Source of the DNA: Agelas oroides
Taxonomy: Eukaryota; Porifera; Demospongiae; Agelasida; Agelasidae
Reading direction: 5' to 3'
Assembly (NCBI GenBank): GCA_949130485.1
Contig: OX422190.1
Coordinates: 9,263,944 to 9,327,943, forward strand
Length of the DNA stretch: 64,000 nucleotides
The position numbers were made by a program, and so were the translations under genes. The notes beneath the pieces are model-generated. The model searched no databases. It saw only the letters and a list, made by a program, of their open reading frames with translations, and was not told the origin of the DNA. Below, in pieces: positions 52,924 through 64,000 of this stretch (its first letter is position 1; each line of letters opens with the position of its first letter).

Positions 52924-55900
52924 ATGCCTCCCAATGGTCCGGATGAGTGGCGCGCTAGAATAGGTCACTGGGAGAACAGAAAGCTGCGGTGGTACCAGGC
53001 GCACTGCGGATCTCGCCCGCGCGTCCCACTACATCTACACCTGGAGCGGGTGATCTCGGAGGCGCCTCTGTCGTGCGTCTTGCTGCTGCTCTCACTGGCG
53101 GGGAAGATGGGAACTGGCGTGTGCGAGGCAGGAAATGGTGCGCCCTCCTGTCTGGGCAAGCTGGTCCGGTGCTGCGCGCGTGGTCGGCGTGGAAGGGTGT
53201 GGGCCACGCCCCTTTTATCTCTGTTTCTGGCGCTGTCCTTGTTGCTGGTTGTAGCAGGTGACGTGGAAACAAATCCGGGGCCAATCAGCGGTGAGGAAAC
53301 GACTAAACTTTAATGTGACAATCATGCGTGACCAGGAGGTCATTTCTTTCCCCTCAGATGATCTTCTTGATCAAGTTGACGATTCTGAGCTAAGTAAGTT
53401 TGCCGTGATCTGTGTGGTATTTTTTCTCAAGACTTGTAGTATGTCATACTGATACCATGCTCTCATGTCACCTGAGCTGAACCAGAAACCAGAATAGCTG
53501 CTACTCCAGCAGCATGCATGCATGGATTTCCATCTGTGCATAATACACTAGGACATCAAAATCTCATACTGCACTCGTGCATTGTTAGGTGCATACACTT
53601 ATCTCTCCACAGGAAGGGAGTGAGTACCAAACAGCGAAATGCGCTTAACAGCGAATTGCATTCAGTGTGTGCTTTGTTTAGAGTTATGCGGTGACCTATA
53701 CCCAGGCTTTGGCTGGCTTGGCCAAACAAAGCTAGCTAACTTCTGTATATGGCTATAGCATGGGCAGCTGGGCAGAAGATGGCCATGCTACTGTTATCTC
53801 TATCTGACTTATGTATGAGCTAAAAATACCACATTTGAGAGACGTCAATCGGTGTTATATGTTATAAAGAAGCACTGTTGCCATCAAAAGTACTGTGGAT
53901 GTATGTGATGTGCTGCAGTGTAGCAAACCAGTGTTCAGGTGTCCTTATATACTTTGGAGGCTTCCTGTATATTTCTGGTAGCCATGGCAGCTTGTACTCA
54001 GACCACGAGGCAACATTTTCAGACCTCTGTCTTGCTGTATGGGTGTACACTGATAAGAAAGGCAAGGGAGATGCAATTTCTAGGATTAAAGAAGCAGTGG
54101 CGGACAATTTCAAAAGTACAGGTAGATGAATGTCTGAAGGAGGTCGTTCAGTATAATTTGTTAGCCTATAGCTAATGGGACAGATTTTAGTGTCCATTAT
54201 GAGGAATATGGAGGTGTCCACATTTCAGAGAGGCATAAAGTATTACATTCAATGGAGATTCAATCCTTTGGTTTAATGAGATTTCACTGTATATGCAGCA
54301 GCAACCAGACTTACAGGTATGGCAGCTCTAGTGCCATGTATAGATTGGTGCCTGTTTTTGCAAGGCTGTTAACCCTTTCATCGGTATATTCCCAGAGACC
54401 ATGCAGTTCTAGCAGACATATATGCAAACCTGGACGCTTGCTGCTGTAGGAGAGCAACCATAGCTAATCCGGTAGCCCAAGGGTTGGTGTGCATTATTTA
54501 GAAAATCGTCGTCAAAAACCGCATCCAGTACTTCATCAACAGTTAATCTTGCTGCCATTTTTACCACGTTTCTTGTTGCTATAGCCGGATGCACTTTGAT
54601 AATTGGGGTGAGCGTGAGCGAGCCCCACACTTGTGAGTTTAACGGCGGAATTTCTCTTATATATTTTTATATGTATATATATATATGTATTGAGCAAAGT
54701 AACCACACCCCAAATGCTGATAAGAGGTTAGTGCTGCAGGTTTACCTTGACTCTATGTATTGTACATACGTCCAATGCACGCATAGGCGCGCCGTGTGCG
54801 GACAATATGTGCGTGATCAACAACATGTGTGCACCTACACAGTTGAAAGCCCTTCTGCACAGAGTTTAGAGTTGTGTGCTACTTGTAGTGAACATGGATA
54901 CTCCAAGTAAGAGCACTGAAACCGTCGGACGACAAGGAAGACAGGCTACGGCGCAGGAGAGAACGAGAGAAGGTTCGACGTGCGGCAGAGACAGCTGTTC
55001 AAAGGCAGGAAAGATTAACGAAGCGGAGGGAGAAAGAGAAGGCTGGACGCGCGGCAGAGACAGACGAACAAAAGCAAGAAAGGTTGAGAAAGTGGAGGGA
55101 GAGAGATAGGAGCAGACGCTCTACTCAGACTGCCAATGAAAGAGACGCGAGATTACAACAGATGAGAACCCGTCAGCGTGAACGGTTGGCAGCTGAAACC
55201 ACTGCTGATAGACACGCCAGATTGCAGCAGATGAGCACCCGTCAGGATGAAAGGTTAGCAGCTGAGACTACCCCTGAAAGAGATGCCAGATTGCAGCTGA
55301 TGAGTGCCCGTCAGCATGAAAGGTTAGCAGCTGAGACTACCCCTGAAAGAGATGCCAGATTGCAGCTGATGAGTGCCCGTCAGCATGAAAGGTTAGCAGC
55401 TGAGAGTGCTGCTGAAAGAGATGCCAGATTGCAGCTGATGAGTGCCCGTCAGCATGAAAGGTTAGCAGCTGAGAGTGCTGCTGAAAGGGACATCAGGTTG
55501 CAGCGGATGAGTGCCCGTCAGTGTGAAAGATTGGCAGCTGAAAATACCACTGAAAGAGACACCAGATTACAGCGAATGAGAGACAGACTGGCAGCTGAGA
55601 CCACTGTAGAAAGAGATGCCAGGTTGGAGTATGACAGAGCAAGACACAGCTAGGGAACAACGGACTGTTCAGTCACAGCTCCCTCTGTTTCAACAGTGTT
55701 CCATCCAAGTCAAGATAGGGAAATTTCATGCGAATATGGCTGCATTGGATATACCAGTACCTGCTCAGAGAGATTTCCTGGCTTCACTCAAACTCAACTG
55801 AGTGTCTGCGTTGTGGTCGTGACAAACATACTCCCAAAGTATACTCCTCTGATAACAACATGAACCCTGGCACCATACCATCTCAACTGCAGGTTAGCAA

Positions 55901-58900
55901 CATACACATGAATGCATATTAGTGTCTTAACTTCTGAAAATACGCCCATGGGTAATGATGTAGAGAGAGTGAGTGTGTTTTTAAGAGTTTTGAAATTACA
56001 TGTAAAAGGTATATACCTCCAATCACACAGAATTGATATTCTAGCCCTCTAGCTATGCTTTTTGCAATGCCTCCTTTGTCAAGCACCTGCTTATGCAACA
56101 GTATCAAATGCTGCCTGCTCAAAATATCCCCCTCCATATACACCTATACAACTAGCCCCTTCTCACCATGTATACTACTGTGCAATGTCATTCACACCCA
56201 TACCTCTTGTGAAGAGCTAAGACATTGCACCACAACATTCAGTGATCAGCCCAAGCAATAATTTTAACCCCCAAGGCCCAGTCCAAGCAATTTCTACCCA
56301 AGTACGTTATGCTGAAACTCTCATTATCTGCTGTATGTCTCTCTCCTGTAGATGATGTTCATACCAAGATCTTTGAACAATGTTGGTGGTGTGTGAGAGG
56401 GTGGCGGGAGGGAGGGCAGCAATGCAGTGTGACTGCCTCGTGATGGTGCTACCTGGGAGCCTATACTTTTGTAGGCTGCAAACTACACTGCTGCATAATG
56501 ACTTTTCTCACACACCATCATAACCATGCATTGACTAACTGAACTTACTTTTACTCAATTTGTATAAACATAACTGAATTGTTTTTTCATACTGGCTGCT
56601 GGCAAAGAGATCCGTTAAAGCAACATGATCATCCATGTTACATGAATGATGTGTACAATCTGCACATTTTTATGCAAGCAATCAAATTACTACCAATGTC
56701 ATTGGTCAGGGTGCAACCCTAGCCTCGTTCCCAGGCTCTTGTGCGGGGGAGGAGGAAAGAGAGCCTGGTACACACTGTTTGCGCATGCGCCAAATTCCCT
56801 TGGTAACCTGCATACTACTCCGCTACACTAAAATTACGGTCAATTTCTGTTTACCTTCTGAAAGGCTGCACTGCCTGGTTATACTCCCTGTGGGATACAT
56901 ACGGGTGGTTTTGAAGTCAAAAACAATATTGCTTTGACGGTAACGGTCTGCACTGCTTCGTTCGAGGCGATCGGTAAACTTCAAAGGGAAAGATTGCATC
57001 AGTCACGTGCCGCAGCGTTTAGCTGGAATGGACAAACGCGTGGACAATTCCTGCAAGCGAAGAGCTGAGTACCTTCGTCGCTCCCTCGTCATCGTGTACA
57101 CAGAGCGTGGTCAGTGGCAGGCATCTTTTATACGGGGGTGCCTTGCGGAGGTTAGTGTAACGGAGCAGATTTTACGGAAATTTCCAAATTCCCAGAAATC
57201 CTGGTGGAACTGAGCATGCGCAAACAGTGTGTACCAGGCTCTTTTCTCCCCGCCCACGCACGAGCCTGGGAACGAGGCTAGGTGCAACCCATGCATGCAC
57301 GGTTAGTAAAGACAGTTTTCACCCAGTGGAAAGCTAACAAGTGTACGTAGAATCTGATGTTGGCATAAGGTAGTGCTATGAAACACTAGTGCACCATGCA
57401 ACTCGCTCATGCTCGCCCCCTTAATGCACTGCATTCCCCTAGTTACCTTAGCAACCGGAAGTGTATGAGCCCTGCCCTTTGCATGCTGGAAAAAAAAACA
57501 TACTGCGATTATTATTGCACGCTTGGCGCACGTATACATTGTACCAAACTGGTTGTTAATGAGATTCATGCCTTAATGAGATTTATGACCCTCCTGATTA
57601 GGGTTGAGGTCAAGGTAGGGCTGAACAAAGGCTTAGGGCTCAATTTAACTTGAGCCTGGTGGACCTTTGCCTCTAAATTTTGACCCTCAGCTGACCCTTA
57701 ATTAACCTTTAACACCTAAATTTTATTCATTAAAATTTTATTCATTTCAGACTACTTTTGGCATATGCATGCCTCAGCGCACCATACTTTCATTTCTGTA
57801 AGGACCCTGAGTCCAAAACTGAACCCAAGTGCACTTGTAGCCACAATGAACAGACTCGTGACCCTAACCATGCCTACTTATTAACGAACTTGCACTAGTT
57901 AGCATTCTCAACCAGCAAACAACCGTTCAGGACTCAAATCACCTTCACTGCCAGAAATAAGGCCCCTACAAGGTGAGAGTAGCATTTTCTAAGCCCATTT
58001 GTGCAACCAAGGTGAGAATTAGACCACCCAGTGCCAACCAAGGCATTCTACAGCCAGCCACGACAGCCACCATGCACATGTTGCCCTGTGGGTGACCCCA
58101 CCCACCTTCCCCTGTCCCACCCTTTCTGCTCACACTGTGCAGTATGATGTCAACAAAAATTGACATTAGGGTTAATTAAAGGACATGTTTATCATGGACA
58201 CAATGACCTGGGGATGGTAGTTATCATACACCTCAGCATAGCACCATATGGTGAGAAATTTTCGCAGGACAAAATTTTCGCGGATTGGCCGCTGGCAAAG
58301 ATTTCGCGAAAAAATTTCCGCAGTTCGACGATCACAAAGCACAAAGTACGACGATCACAAAATTTCGCGGTTAAAATTTTCGCGGTCTGAGGCAAATCTG
58401 CGAAAACCGCGAAAATTTTGTCCTGCGAAAATTTCTCGCCATACGGTATTTACATATGTGTACTGAGAGTTACAGCTATTTGACCTTGTAAGAAAAAGAG
58501 AAATGTTAAGGAGGAAGCACCAAAAGCCCACAACTGAGTCGCTGTAATTCAAATACAGGCAGGGAAGTTGGCACGTAGCTGCTTTGAATAGTGCTAGCAA
58601 TTATAACCACTCAGTAAGATTCATTGGAACAGGTTTGTGCTTTGTAGGAGTCTGTATATCATGGAATTCTGTGTGCACACTATTCTACCTTGTAGCCATA
58701 CACAAAACCTGATATATGCACTCCAACGGCTTGTTAACATGACTGACATGAGTGTTCTGGAAACAAACTAACTTAAGCTTTGATTGTCTCACTATTGTTT
58801 GTTTTCTCAGCTGAGGATGATACATTTGATGTGTATTGTGAAGTTGTTGGCCTAGCTGGGAGATGGTCAAATATGTGCCTGGCTTTGAGACTGCTTCCTT

Positions 58901-61900
58901 CTGATCGGAGCAAAATTGCAGTTGCTCACCCTGGAAACCCTGATGAATGTCTTCAAACAGTTATTGTCAAGTGGTTGCAGAAAGGTTATAACTACCAGGT
59001 ACGTGGTTCTCCTTGTTGGAGAATGCTGGTTGGAGCTGTGGGTAATCCTGCTGGAGGAAATGATTGTGCTTTGGCAGAAGCCATAGCAAAGAAACATCCA
59101 GGTATGTACTGAGATCAAGCTGGAACTGAAAAAAGGATTCTCTGTTACCCAAATTGCATAGTTTGACTGAATGCTTCAATTCATCAATAGTGTGAACAAC
59201 ACATTTTCGCCTAGCCACGTGGCCTGGGTACGAGGCTAATTTTCGCCCTGATGATGACTGAAACATTCAGTTGAAACATTGGCAAAAAGGTTTTTGATTT
59301 CAAGTTGGTAATCGAAAACTTTCCATCGATGTAAGGAGCCAGCTGAGAAGCCACTGAAATAAAAATGGTGGTTTGCATTTTTGGAGCAAACCTGAGTGAG
59401 CCCCACACTAGCGAGACTGCATTGTGCATGTGTGTGTGCATGCTTGTTTGCTTGTTTGCAGCCACTTACCATAAATTTTAATTGAGCACATTGAATATTT
59501 CACAAAGATTGAATGTCCACGTGCACTGTTGGCATGAAAGTGCACTGCTGGCATGAAAGTGCAGCGTTGGTATGAATGAAGCCTGGAATGAATTTGACTC
59601 AAGCTGAAGCACGCATGGCAACTTATGTATTGTTTAGTGTAAACTATCTCAACTTATGACCATGGCAGACAAACTTTACAGCAGACTACTCACAGACAGT
59701 ATGCACGGTGGGTGATTGAGGTTACACAAACTACACTCCAGAGATTCAGCTCACGATTTGGGTGTGAAGCTCTATGCGTGTGTAGCCATAGTAGCTGCCC
59801 TGACTGACAGCAGTCATTCACAAAACCTGCTGCTATTTATGGTTTGTGTGCCATGACATAATCAACACAATATGCTGCTCACTCAGGCTCGCCCCACGAT
59901 GCTGAAGCATCTCCCTAGGTTTAGATCTGATTATCTCCTTGCACTCTATAGTAAAAAAGGAAGCAGTAAAACTGCTCCACGGAAATTCATCCAGCAAACC
60001 TCATCCAAATCCAAGGGAGACACACCACCTCAGCAGAGAGTTTGCCAGCATGTTTTCAGATGTGACTGACCTTCTGGACAAGAGTGTGGACATGGCCAAG
60101 CTCAAAGACTTTTTGGACTGCTACTCTCACCCTCTGTATCCTGAGCAACTCTATGTTAATCCTAAGACCTACGAAGGTGCTAATACTACCAAGCAACTGA
60201 TCAAGTCTCTCTGTCCTCAGTTCATCAACTTCATGCACTACTACCTGCTAGAAGATATAGTGAGAAAGTTTGGCTGTGACAAAGCAATAGAAATCTTGCA
60301 ACAATACACTGGTGTGAAGTACAGTCGAAAGAGAAAGCTCAGTAGTCTGCCTGGACCCATTACTGATGGGGAAATTGAACAATTTCATGGTACAAAGAAG
60401 TTGAAGGTACAGGTAGAGGGAGATACAAGTGATGCAACTGTGGAAATCATTGATGAATTACAGAAAGTATTGGAAAAAGCTACTGGAATAAAGCGAGCAT
60501 TTATTCCATATGGCTTCCATGACCCTGGCTCTGTCCTCCTTACCTTCCTCATTCCTGAAACCATTCTCCACATCTTCCTTGAGCTAAATACTGAGGACCT
60601 GGCCCTCCTGGCAGACAGTGGCGTGATGAAGTTGGAAGTTGATGAAGTGGTAATTGATGACATTCAGCAGTACTCTGCAATTGTAGTAGCTGTTGACAGT
60701 GGTGAGTGCACCAAACCAACTGGCCTGGAGTACTTCCTGAAGGAAAGGGCCACAGAAATGACCTCAGATAGATACTTCCACCTCGTGAAGATGCTGGGTA
60801 GTGTTGGAACTGGAATGGTCGATGATGTGTGTTCTGAACAATTTCTTGAAACGTTTGCAGAAGACCTTCAAGACTGGAAGAAACTTGCCCCTTACTTTAG
60901 CATCCATGAGCGGAGCATTAAGGAGCTTGTATACAAGTACCCAGATGAGGATGATCAGAAACACCAGGCTCTTCTATGCTGGAAGAGAGCAGAAGGATCT
61001 ACTGCCACCTACTACAACCTGCTAGAGAGTCTGATACTCCATGGCAACATTGGGGAGGTGGAGGCATTGCTGCAGAAGCTGGGAGAAGGTAACTGGCCAA
61101 GTTAAATTATAGCAGTACAATAATCTTTGCGTAGTGCATGTGCATCCATTTACTATTACAGTACCTCTTGTAGGGCCTGTGGTGCTCCATGCCAGTAGGT
61201 GGCTGAAGCAGCAGTACCTGGCTCATGACAGTTGGCAGCAGTGGAGAGAAGTTCCTAACCTAATACAGTTTGACCAGAGAATAGGAGAGTTGACCACACA
61301 AGCCAGTAAAGAACTAAAGAACACGGACTACTCCAAGTGCTATTATGATATACAAGATGAGTTCCCTTCCAGTGTTATCCCAGTATCAATGAAATCCCTG
61401 GTGAATGCATGTGCAAGTAGTGCCCATCCATGGTCTTCTGACTTGTGTATTCTAATTAAAGGAGCGCCAGGCCAGGGAAAGTCATTTCTGTTATCCAAAC
61501 TCTGCCAGTACTGGGCTTTAGGGTATGGAATGAGGAGCATCACTCTCATGTTTTGGGTAGACTGTTCTCAATTCAAGAGCAGAAGAATGACACTCAATCA
61601 GTTGTTATCACAATTACTTCCTATTGAAACCCAGGATATTTACAAGTGGATTATGAACAAGCGAGGGAAAGATGTTGTCTTTATTTTGGATGGATATGAC
61701 CAACAACAGAGTGGTGATGTTTTTCACAACTTGGCTTCTCGAAAATTTCTTCCAAAGTCTGTTGTGTTGATAGCTTCCACCTGCACACCAAATACAATAC
61801 GAGTCAAGCAGCTTGAGCTTCTTAATCTGACTGACAATCAAATCACCAAGCAAGCTGTTCAATTCTTTGGTTTCAGACCATCAAAAGTGGAAGACTTTTG

Positions 61901-63655
61901 TCTGTATCTAAACAATAATCCTGATATGAGGCTGTTAGCATCTACCTCAGTATACCTGTATACTCTTCTGTTTGTTTACAACAAACTTCTGGACACTCCC
62001 TCTCGTGACCTTCCAGTTACATGGACTGAACTTTTCACAAACATGATATTGCTTTTATTGCAATCAACATTTTCAAAACTGCCACAAATCGAAATAACAC
62101 CAGGCTCTTTAAGTGAACTACCTATAACTGTGCAGTCATTTCTTCGTGACTTATCAACTGTAGCTTTTGAGAACCTCGCCACCGAATCTTTTCATTTGAC
62201 TTTGCCAGCAGCAAGGTCTCTTGGCCATGGGTGTGGTTTTGCATTGATACATCCTTATAACAAACCGCTGAACCACAGTGAGGAACAGTGTTTCCAGTTT
62301 TCTTCTCCACTGCTTCAGCAATTCTTAGCTGCACTGCATGTACATAGCCTGCCGCAAACAAAACAAACAGAGCTTATGGTGCAGAAGTCGGAGCTGAATT
62401 TCCTTTGGCAATTATTTGCTGGGCTGCTTACGTCTGAATCATACGATAGGTTTCTAATTTCAATAAAAACATATCATAAGAAGAAAATGAAAATGCTAGT
62501 CAATTGTGCGTATGAAGCTGACTGGTCATGTGACATGCCATCTGTGTTCATTGACCACATTCTAACACCTGCTGATATACACCATATTGTGATGAGTTAC
62601 AAATTTCCACCAGATTTGTTGAATTTTGAGCAATGTTGCTTTGGGAGAGCAACTCTATTTCATTTGACAAGACAGGTACATGCACTTGCTCAAAGTGAAC
62701 AGCAAGGCTTCAGAGTGATGTAAGTCATGACCGTATGTCCTGGTTAACTGGGATTGATGATGTCACAATGTACCCCTAAGATAATCTATCAGGTTTTCAG
62801 TGTTTAGGAAAGACATGATAATATCAGTTTATCACAAGGACAGAGTTTATGAACTTCTTACTGTGGTTTAGTCAGACTCCCATGGTGTTCGAGTGAGGAT
62901 TTGGTTGCAAGAGCCAATAACAGTTTACATTCTTTGCACTGATTGGGTACAAATGGCACTCTTGATGTTGCAAGGCTGTACCAAGTACAAAGATAGGACA
63001 AACTCTAGCAGAAAATCAAGTATTGTCTGAGTTATTGCTAAGCAGTGTGCAAGGCATCCACTACTTAATTTTCAGCAATTTCTTTCCTACAGTTTTGAGA
63101 ATTGTATTTTTTCATCTGAAGGACTTTGGTCACTTGCAGCAGCACCATTTCAAAAGCTGAGGTAACAAAAGTCACTAGGAGTCCGTAGTATTCGTTCTCT
63201 TCAAAGAAGGTACCTTAGTTAAAACATCTACTGTAGTAACTACTGCCACTTTCCTCTCAGTACAGACACCATGCCACCAATTACCATACCTGCACTGTTG
63301 GTGGTTAATTGTTGCCATAGCAACAGAATATGAGTTTAGATATACATAGCCATGTTATATGTACAGACATTTGGCTTGCCACCTTTCTGAGATGTTTTAT
63401 GTGAAAATCTGATATACAAACGTTTGATCGCTTGTATATAATTTCCAATTGAAGCCCATAAGATCACTAGCGCCTCTGGTGCATGTTGAAGACTTATCGT
63501 TGCCATAGCAACAAAACATGGTTAATGAGGATGTACCTAGTGTGTTCATGTCTGATTATACTTCACTGCAGCCTCTACCGCAGTAATCTGACTGATACTG
63601 GAGTCATAGCTCTGGCCAGAGCACTGCAAGATAATAAGTCACTGGAAGAATTGAA
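52924..63655 (+). CDS. NLR gene: 2A peptide - death domain - death domain - NACHT - LRR (right end missing)
   Basis: Exons 52924-53290, 53358-53393, 58811-59101, 59952-61088, 61162-62719, 63093-63161 and 63572-63655; phases 1,1,1,1,2,2 agree; about 1180 aa so far. A hydrophobic run (94-111) leads into the 2A motif DVETNPGP (113-120), the ribosome-skipping signature D-x-E-x-N-P-G-P. Death domain 1 is at 135-231 (LAGRWSNMCLALRLLP, KWLQKGYN, LAEAIAKKHP). A region of unknown fold follows (235-470, contains DPGSVLLTFLIPE). Death domain 2 is at about 527-610 (LQDWKKLAPYF, LLCWKRAEG). NACHT has GAPGQGKS (711-718) and FILDGYD (Asp787). LRR exons begin, the second being 84 bp and phase 2 like vertebrate NLR exons. 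The 53.3-58.8 kb intron link rests on phase and context. Confidence 0.75.
53200..53290 (+). other. 2A ribosome-skipping / signal-like segment
   Basis: Leu/Val/Ala-rich stretch WATPLLSLFLALSLLLVV followed at once by AGDVETNPGP. All invariant 2A residues (D, E, N, P, G, P) are present; skipping would occur between Gly119 and Pro120. The hydrophobic part looks like a signal or anchor segment. Confidence 0.88.
53394..54893. other. First part of the large NLR intron
   Basis: No domain-bearing open frame. Around 54540-54600, minus strand, there is a short ATG frame (MAARLTVDEVLDAVFDDDF core) that could be the start of a dead transposase, but this is weak. Confidence 0.4.
54894..55920 (+). pseudogene. 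Helitron-type ORF fragment with 23-residue repeats
   Basis: Arg/Glu-rich N-terminal repeats of the form ERDARLQLMSARQHERLAAE (23 residues, 69 bp, about eight units between 55100 and 55650). After a frame change come CLRCGRDKHTPKVYS and NNMNPGTIPSQLQ, which match the region at the start of animal Helitron Rep/helicase proteins. Rep and helicase domains are missing. It lies in the large NLR intron. Confidence 0.65.
56720..57280. mobile_element. 561 bp MULE-like element with 10 bp target duplication
   Basis: Inverted ends of about 75 bp starting TAGCCTCGTTCCCAGGCTC on both strands and including GCCTGGTACACACTGTTTGC. Flanked by GGTGCAACCC (56710-56719, 57281-57290). No transposase frame, so non-autonomous. 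NLR intron. Confidence 0.9.
57281..58239. other. NLR intron, non-coding, with dispersed repeat
   Basis: Holds a run of short related phrases (GACCCT, TTTAACTTGAG/CTTAATTAACC) near 57590-57720 and, at about 57960-58140, the repeat shared with 29990-30240. No gene. Confidence 0.45.
58240..58448. mobile_element. GTATGGC/TTTTCGCGG MITE, copy 3
   Basis: Shares the ends and the GCGGATTGGCCGCTGGCAAA interior with 22194-22350, plus a GTACGACGATCACAAA duplication in the centre. Just upstream of death-domain exon 3 of the NLR gene. Confidence 0.85.
59212..59238. mobile_element. 27 bp micro-MITE with perfect 9 bp target duplication
   Basis: Begins TAGCCACGTGGCC and ends GGTACGAGGCTA. Perfect ATTTTCGCC repeats flank it (59203-59211, 59239-59247). 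Only the outermost ends of the TAGCCTCGT family remain. Confidence 0.78.
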
Positions 63656-63691
63656 GTATGTTGTAAACTGAGTGTCTTACTATCATATAGC

Positions 63692-63890
63692 TGCGTTTAC
63701 ACGTAGTGCTTAAGCCAGTTCCCAAGCCATGCAGTTTCTATTGAACCAGTTTGGAAGCCCCCAGGTGTAAACGCGCTAAACCGATTTAGAAACCGGTTAG
63801 CGAACCGGTACACAAACCACTTCCGGGAGGTGGTTTGAAGCCGTCTTCAATACGGTTTAGGCGCGCACGTGGTGCGTGTAAACGCTAAGT
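63692..63890. mobile_element. MITE-like repeat with GCGTTTACACG ends
   Basis: Starts TAGCTGCGTTTACACGTAG and ends CGTGTAAACGCTAAG. The interior holds paired words (AACCGGTT, CCACTTCCGGGAGGTGG). In an intron of the NLR gene at the right edge. Confidence 0.6.
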
Positions 63891-64000
63891 GGCGGCTGAG
63901 CGGGTTCTGTGTCTGTGCAATAGCAGTATAACGATTTGACGCAATGAGTCTATGGAACTATTCGGTCATATGAGGCGGTAAGCGGTTAGAACAGACCTGA

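Noticed and set aside
52955-53284. Minus-strand frame opposite the 2A exon
   Set aside because: No motif, whereas the plus strand has the full 2A signature and a phase-consistent donor.
54409-54630. Start of a PiggyBac- or Harbinger-like transposase (minus strand)
   Set aside because: Only about 20 residues of acidic, transposase-like N-terminal sequence and nothing downstream; too little to call.

Overview
The window looks like a piece of a marine invertebrate genome, most likely a sponge. Genes are split by short introns with GT/AG borders and consistent phases. There are many microsatellites, hairpin MITEs, Ty3/gypsy elements and a Helitron fragment, and no bacterial operons. The assignment to sponges is an inference from domain combinations (CARD, death domain, NACHT, NB-ARC, TIR and nucleoside-phosphorylase-like proteins) and from the MITE types. 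No rRNA or CRISPR array was seen.

Layout. 0-8.3 kb: the start of a TIR gene leaving the window on the left, placed head to head with a phosphorylase-like (PNP) gene (416-2431); then a mosaic of broken exons; then a CARD-PNP gene (5036-7219) and an exon-skeleton relic of a third copy (8042-8220). 8.9-13.4 kb: a CARD-TM-NB-ARC-TPR gene on the minus strand. Its CARD exon and upstream block are duplicates of those of the CARD-PNP gene. 14.3-19.7 kb: a minus-strand gene joining two thioredoxin domains to a p47-type UBX domain, with a duplicated last exon. 20-24.3 kb: a TIR protein of about 687 aa. 26.4-52.8 kb: three tandem spermidine synthase genes (minus strand); the third has a Ty3/gypsy element in each of two neighbouring introns. 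52.9 kb to the right edge: a plus-strand NLR gene, 2A peptide - death domain - unnamed domain - death domain - NACHT - LRR, which runs out of the window.

How the genes may work together. Four loci look like parts of innate immune or cell-death signalling: STAND sensors (NB-ARC, NACHT), adaptor domains (CARD, death) and enzyme-like outputs (TIR, PNP). The most interesting reading is that the NB-ARC sensor recruits the PNP effector through the shared CARD. This would resemble the logic of Apaf-1 and caspase-9, but with a nucleoside/nucleotide-cleaving enzyme as output. PNP domains are known ATP nucleosidase effectors in some bacterial defence systems. The pairing here is inferred from sequence and has not been shown.

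All exon models come from reading splice sites and phase by eye. Spans are given per gene, with exon coordinates in the text.
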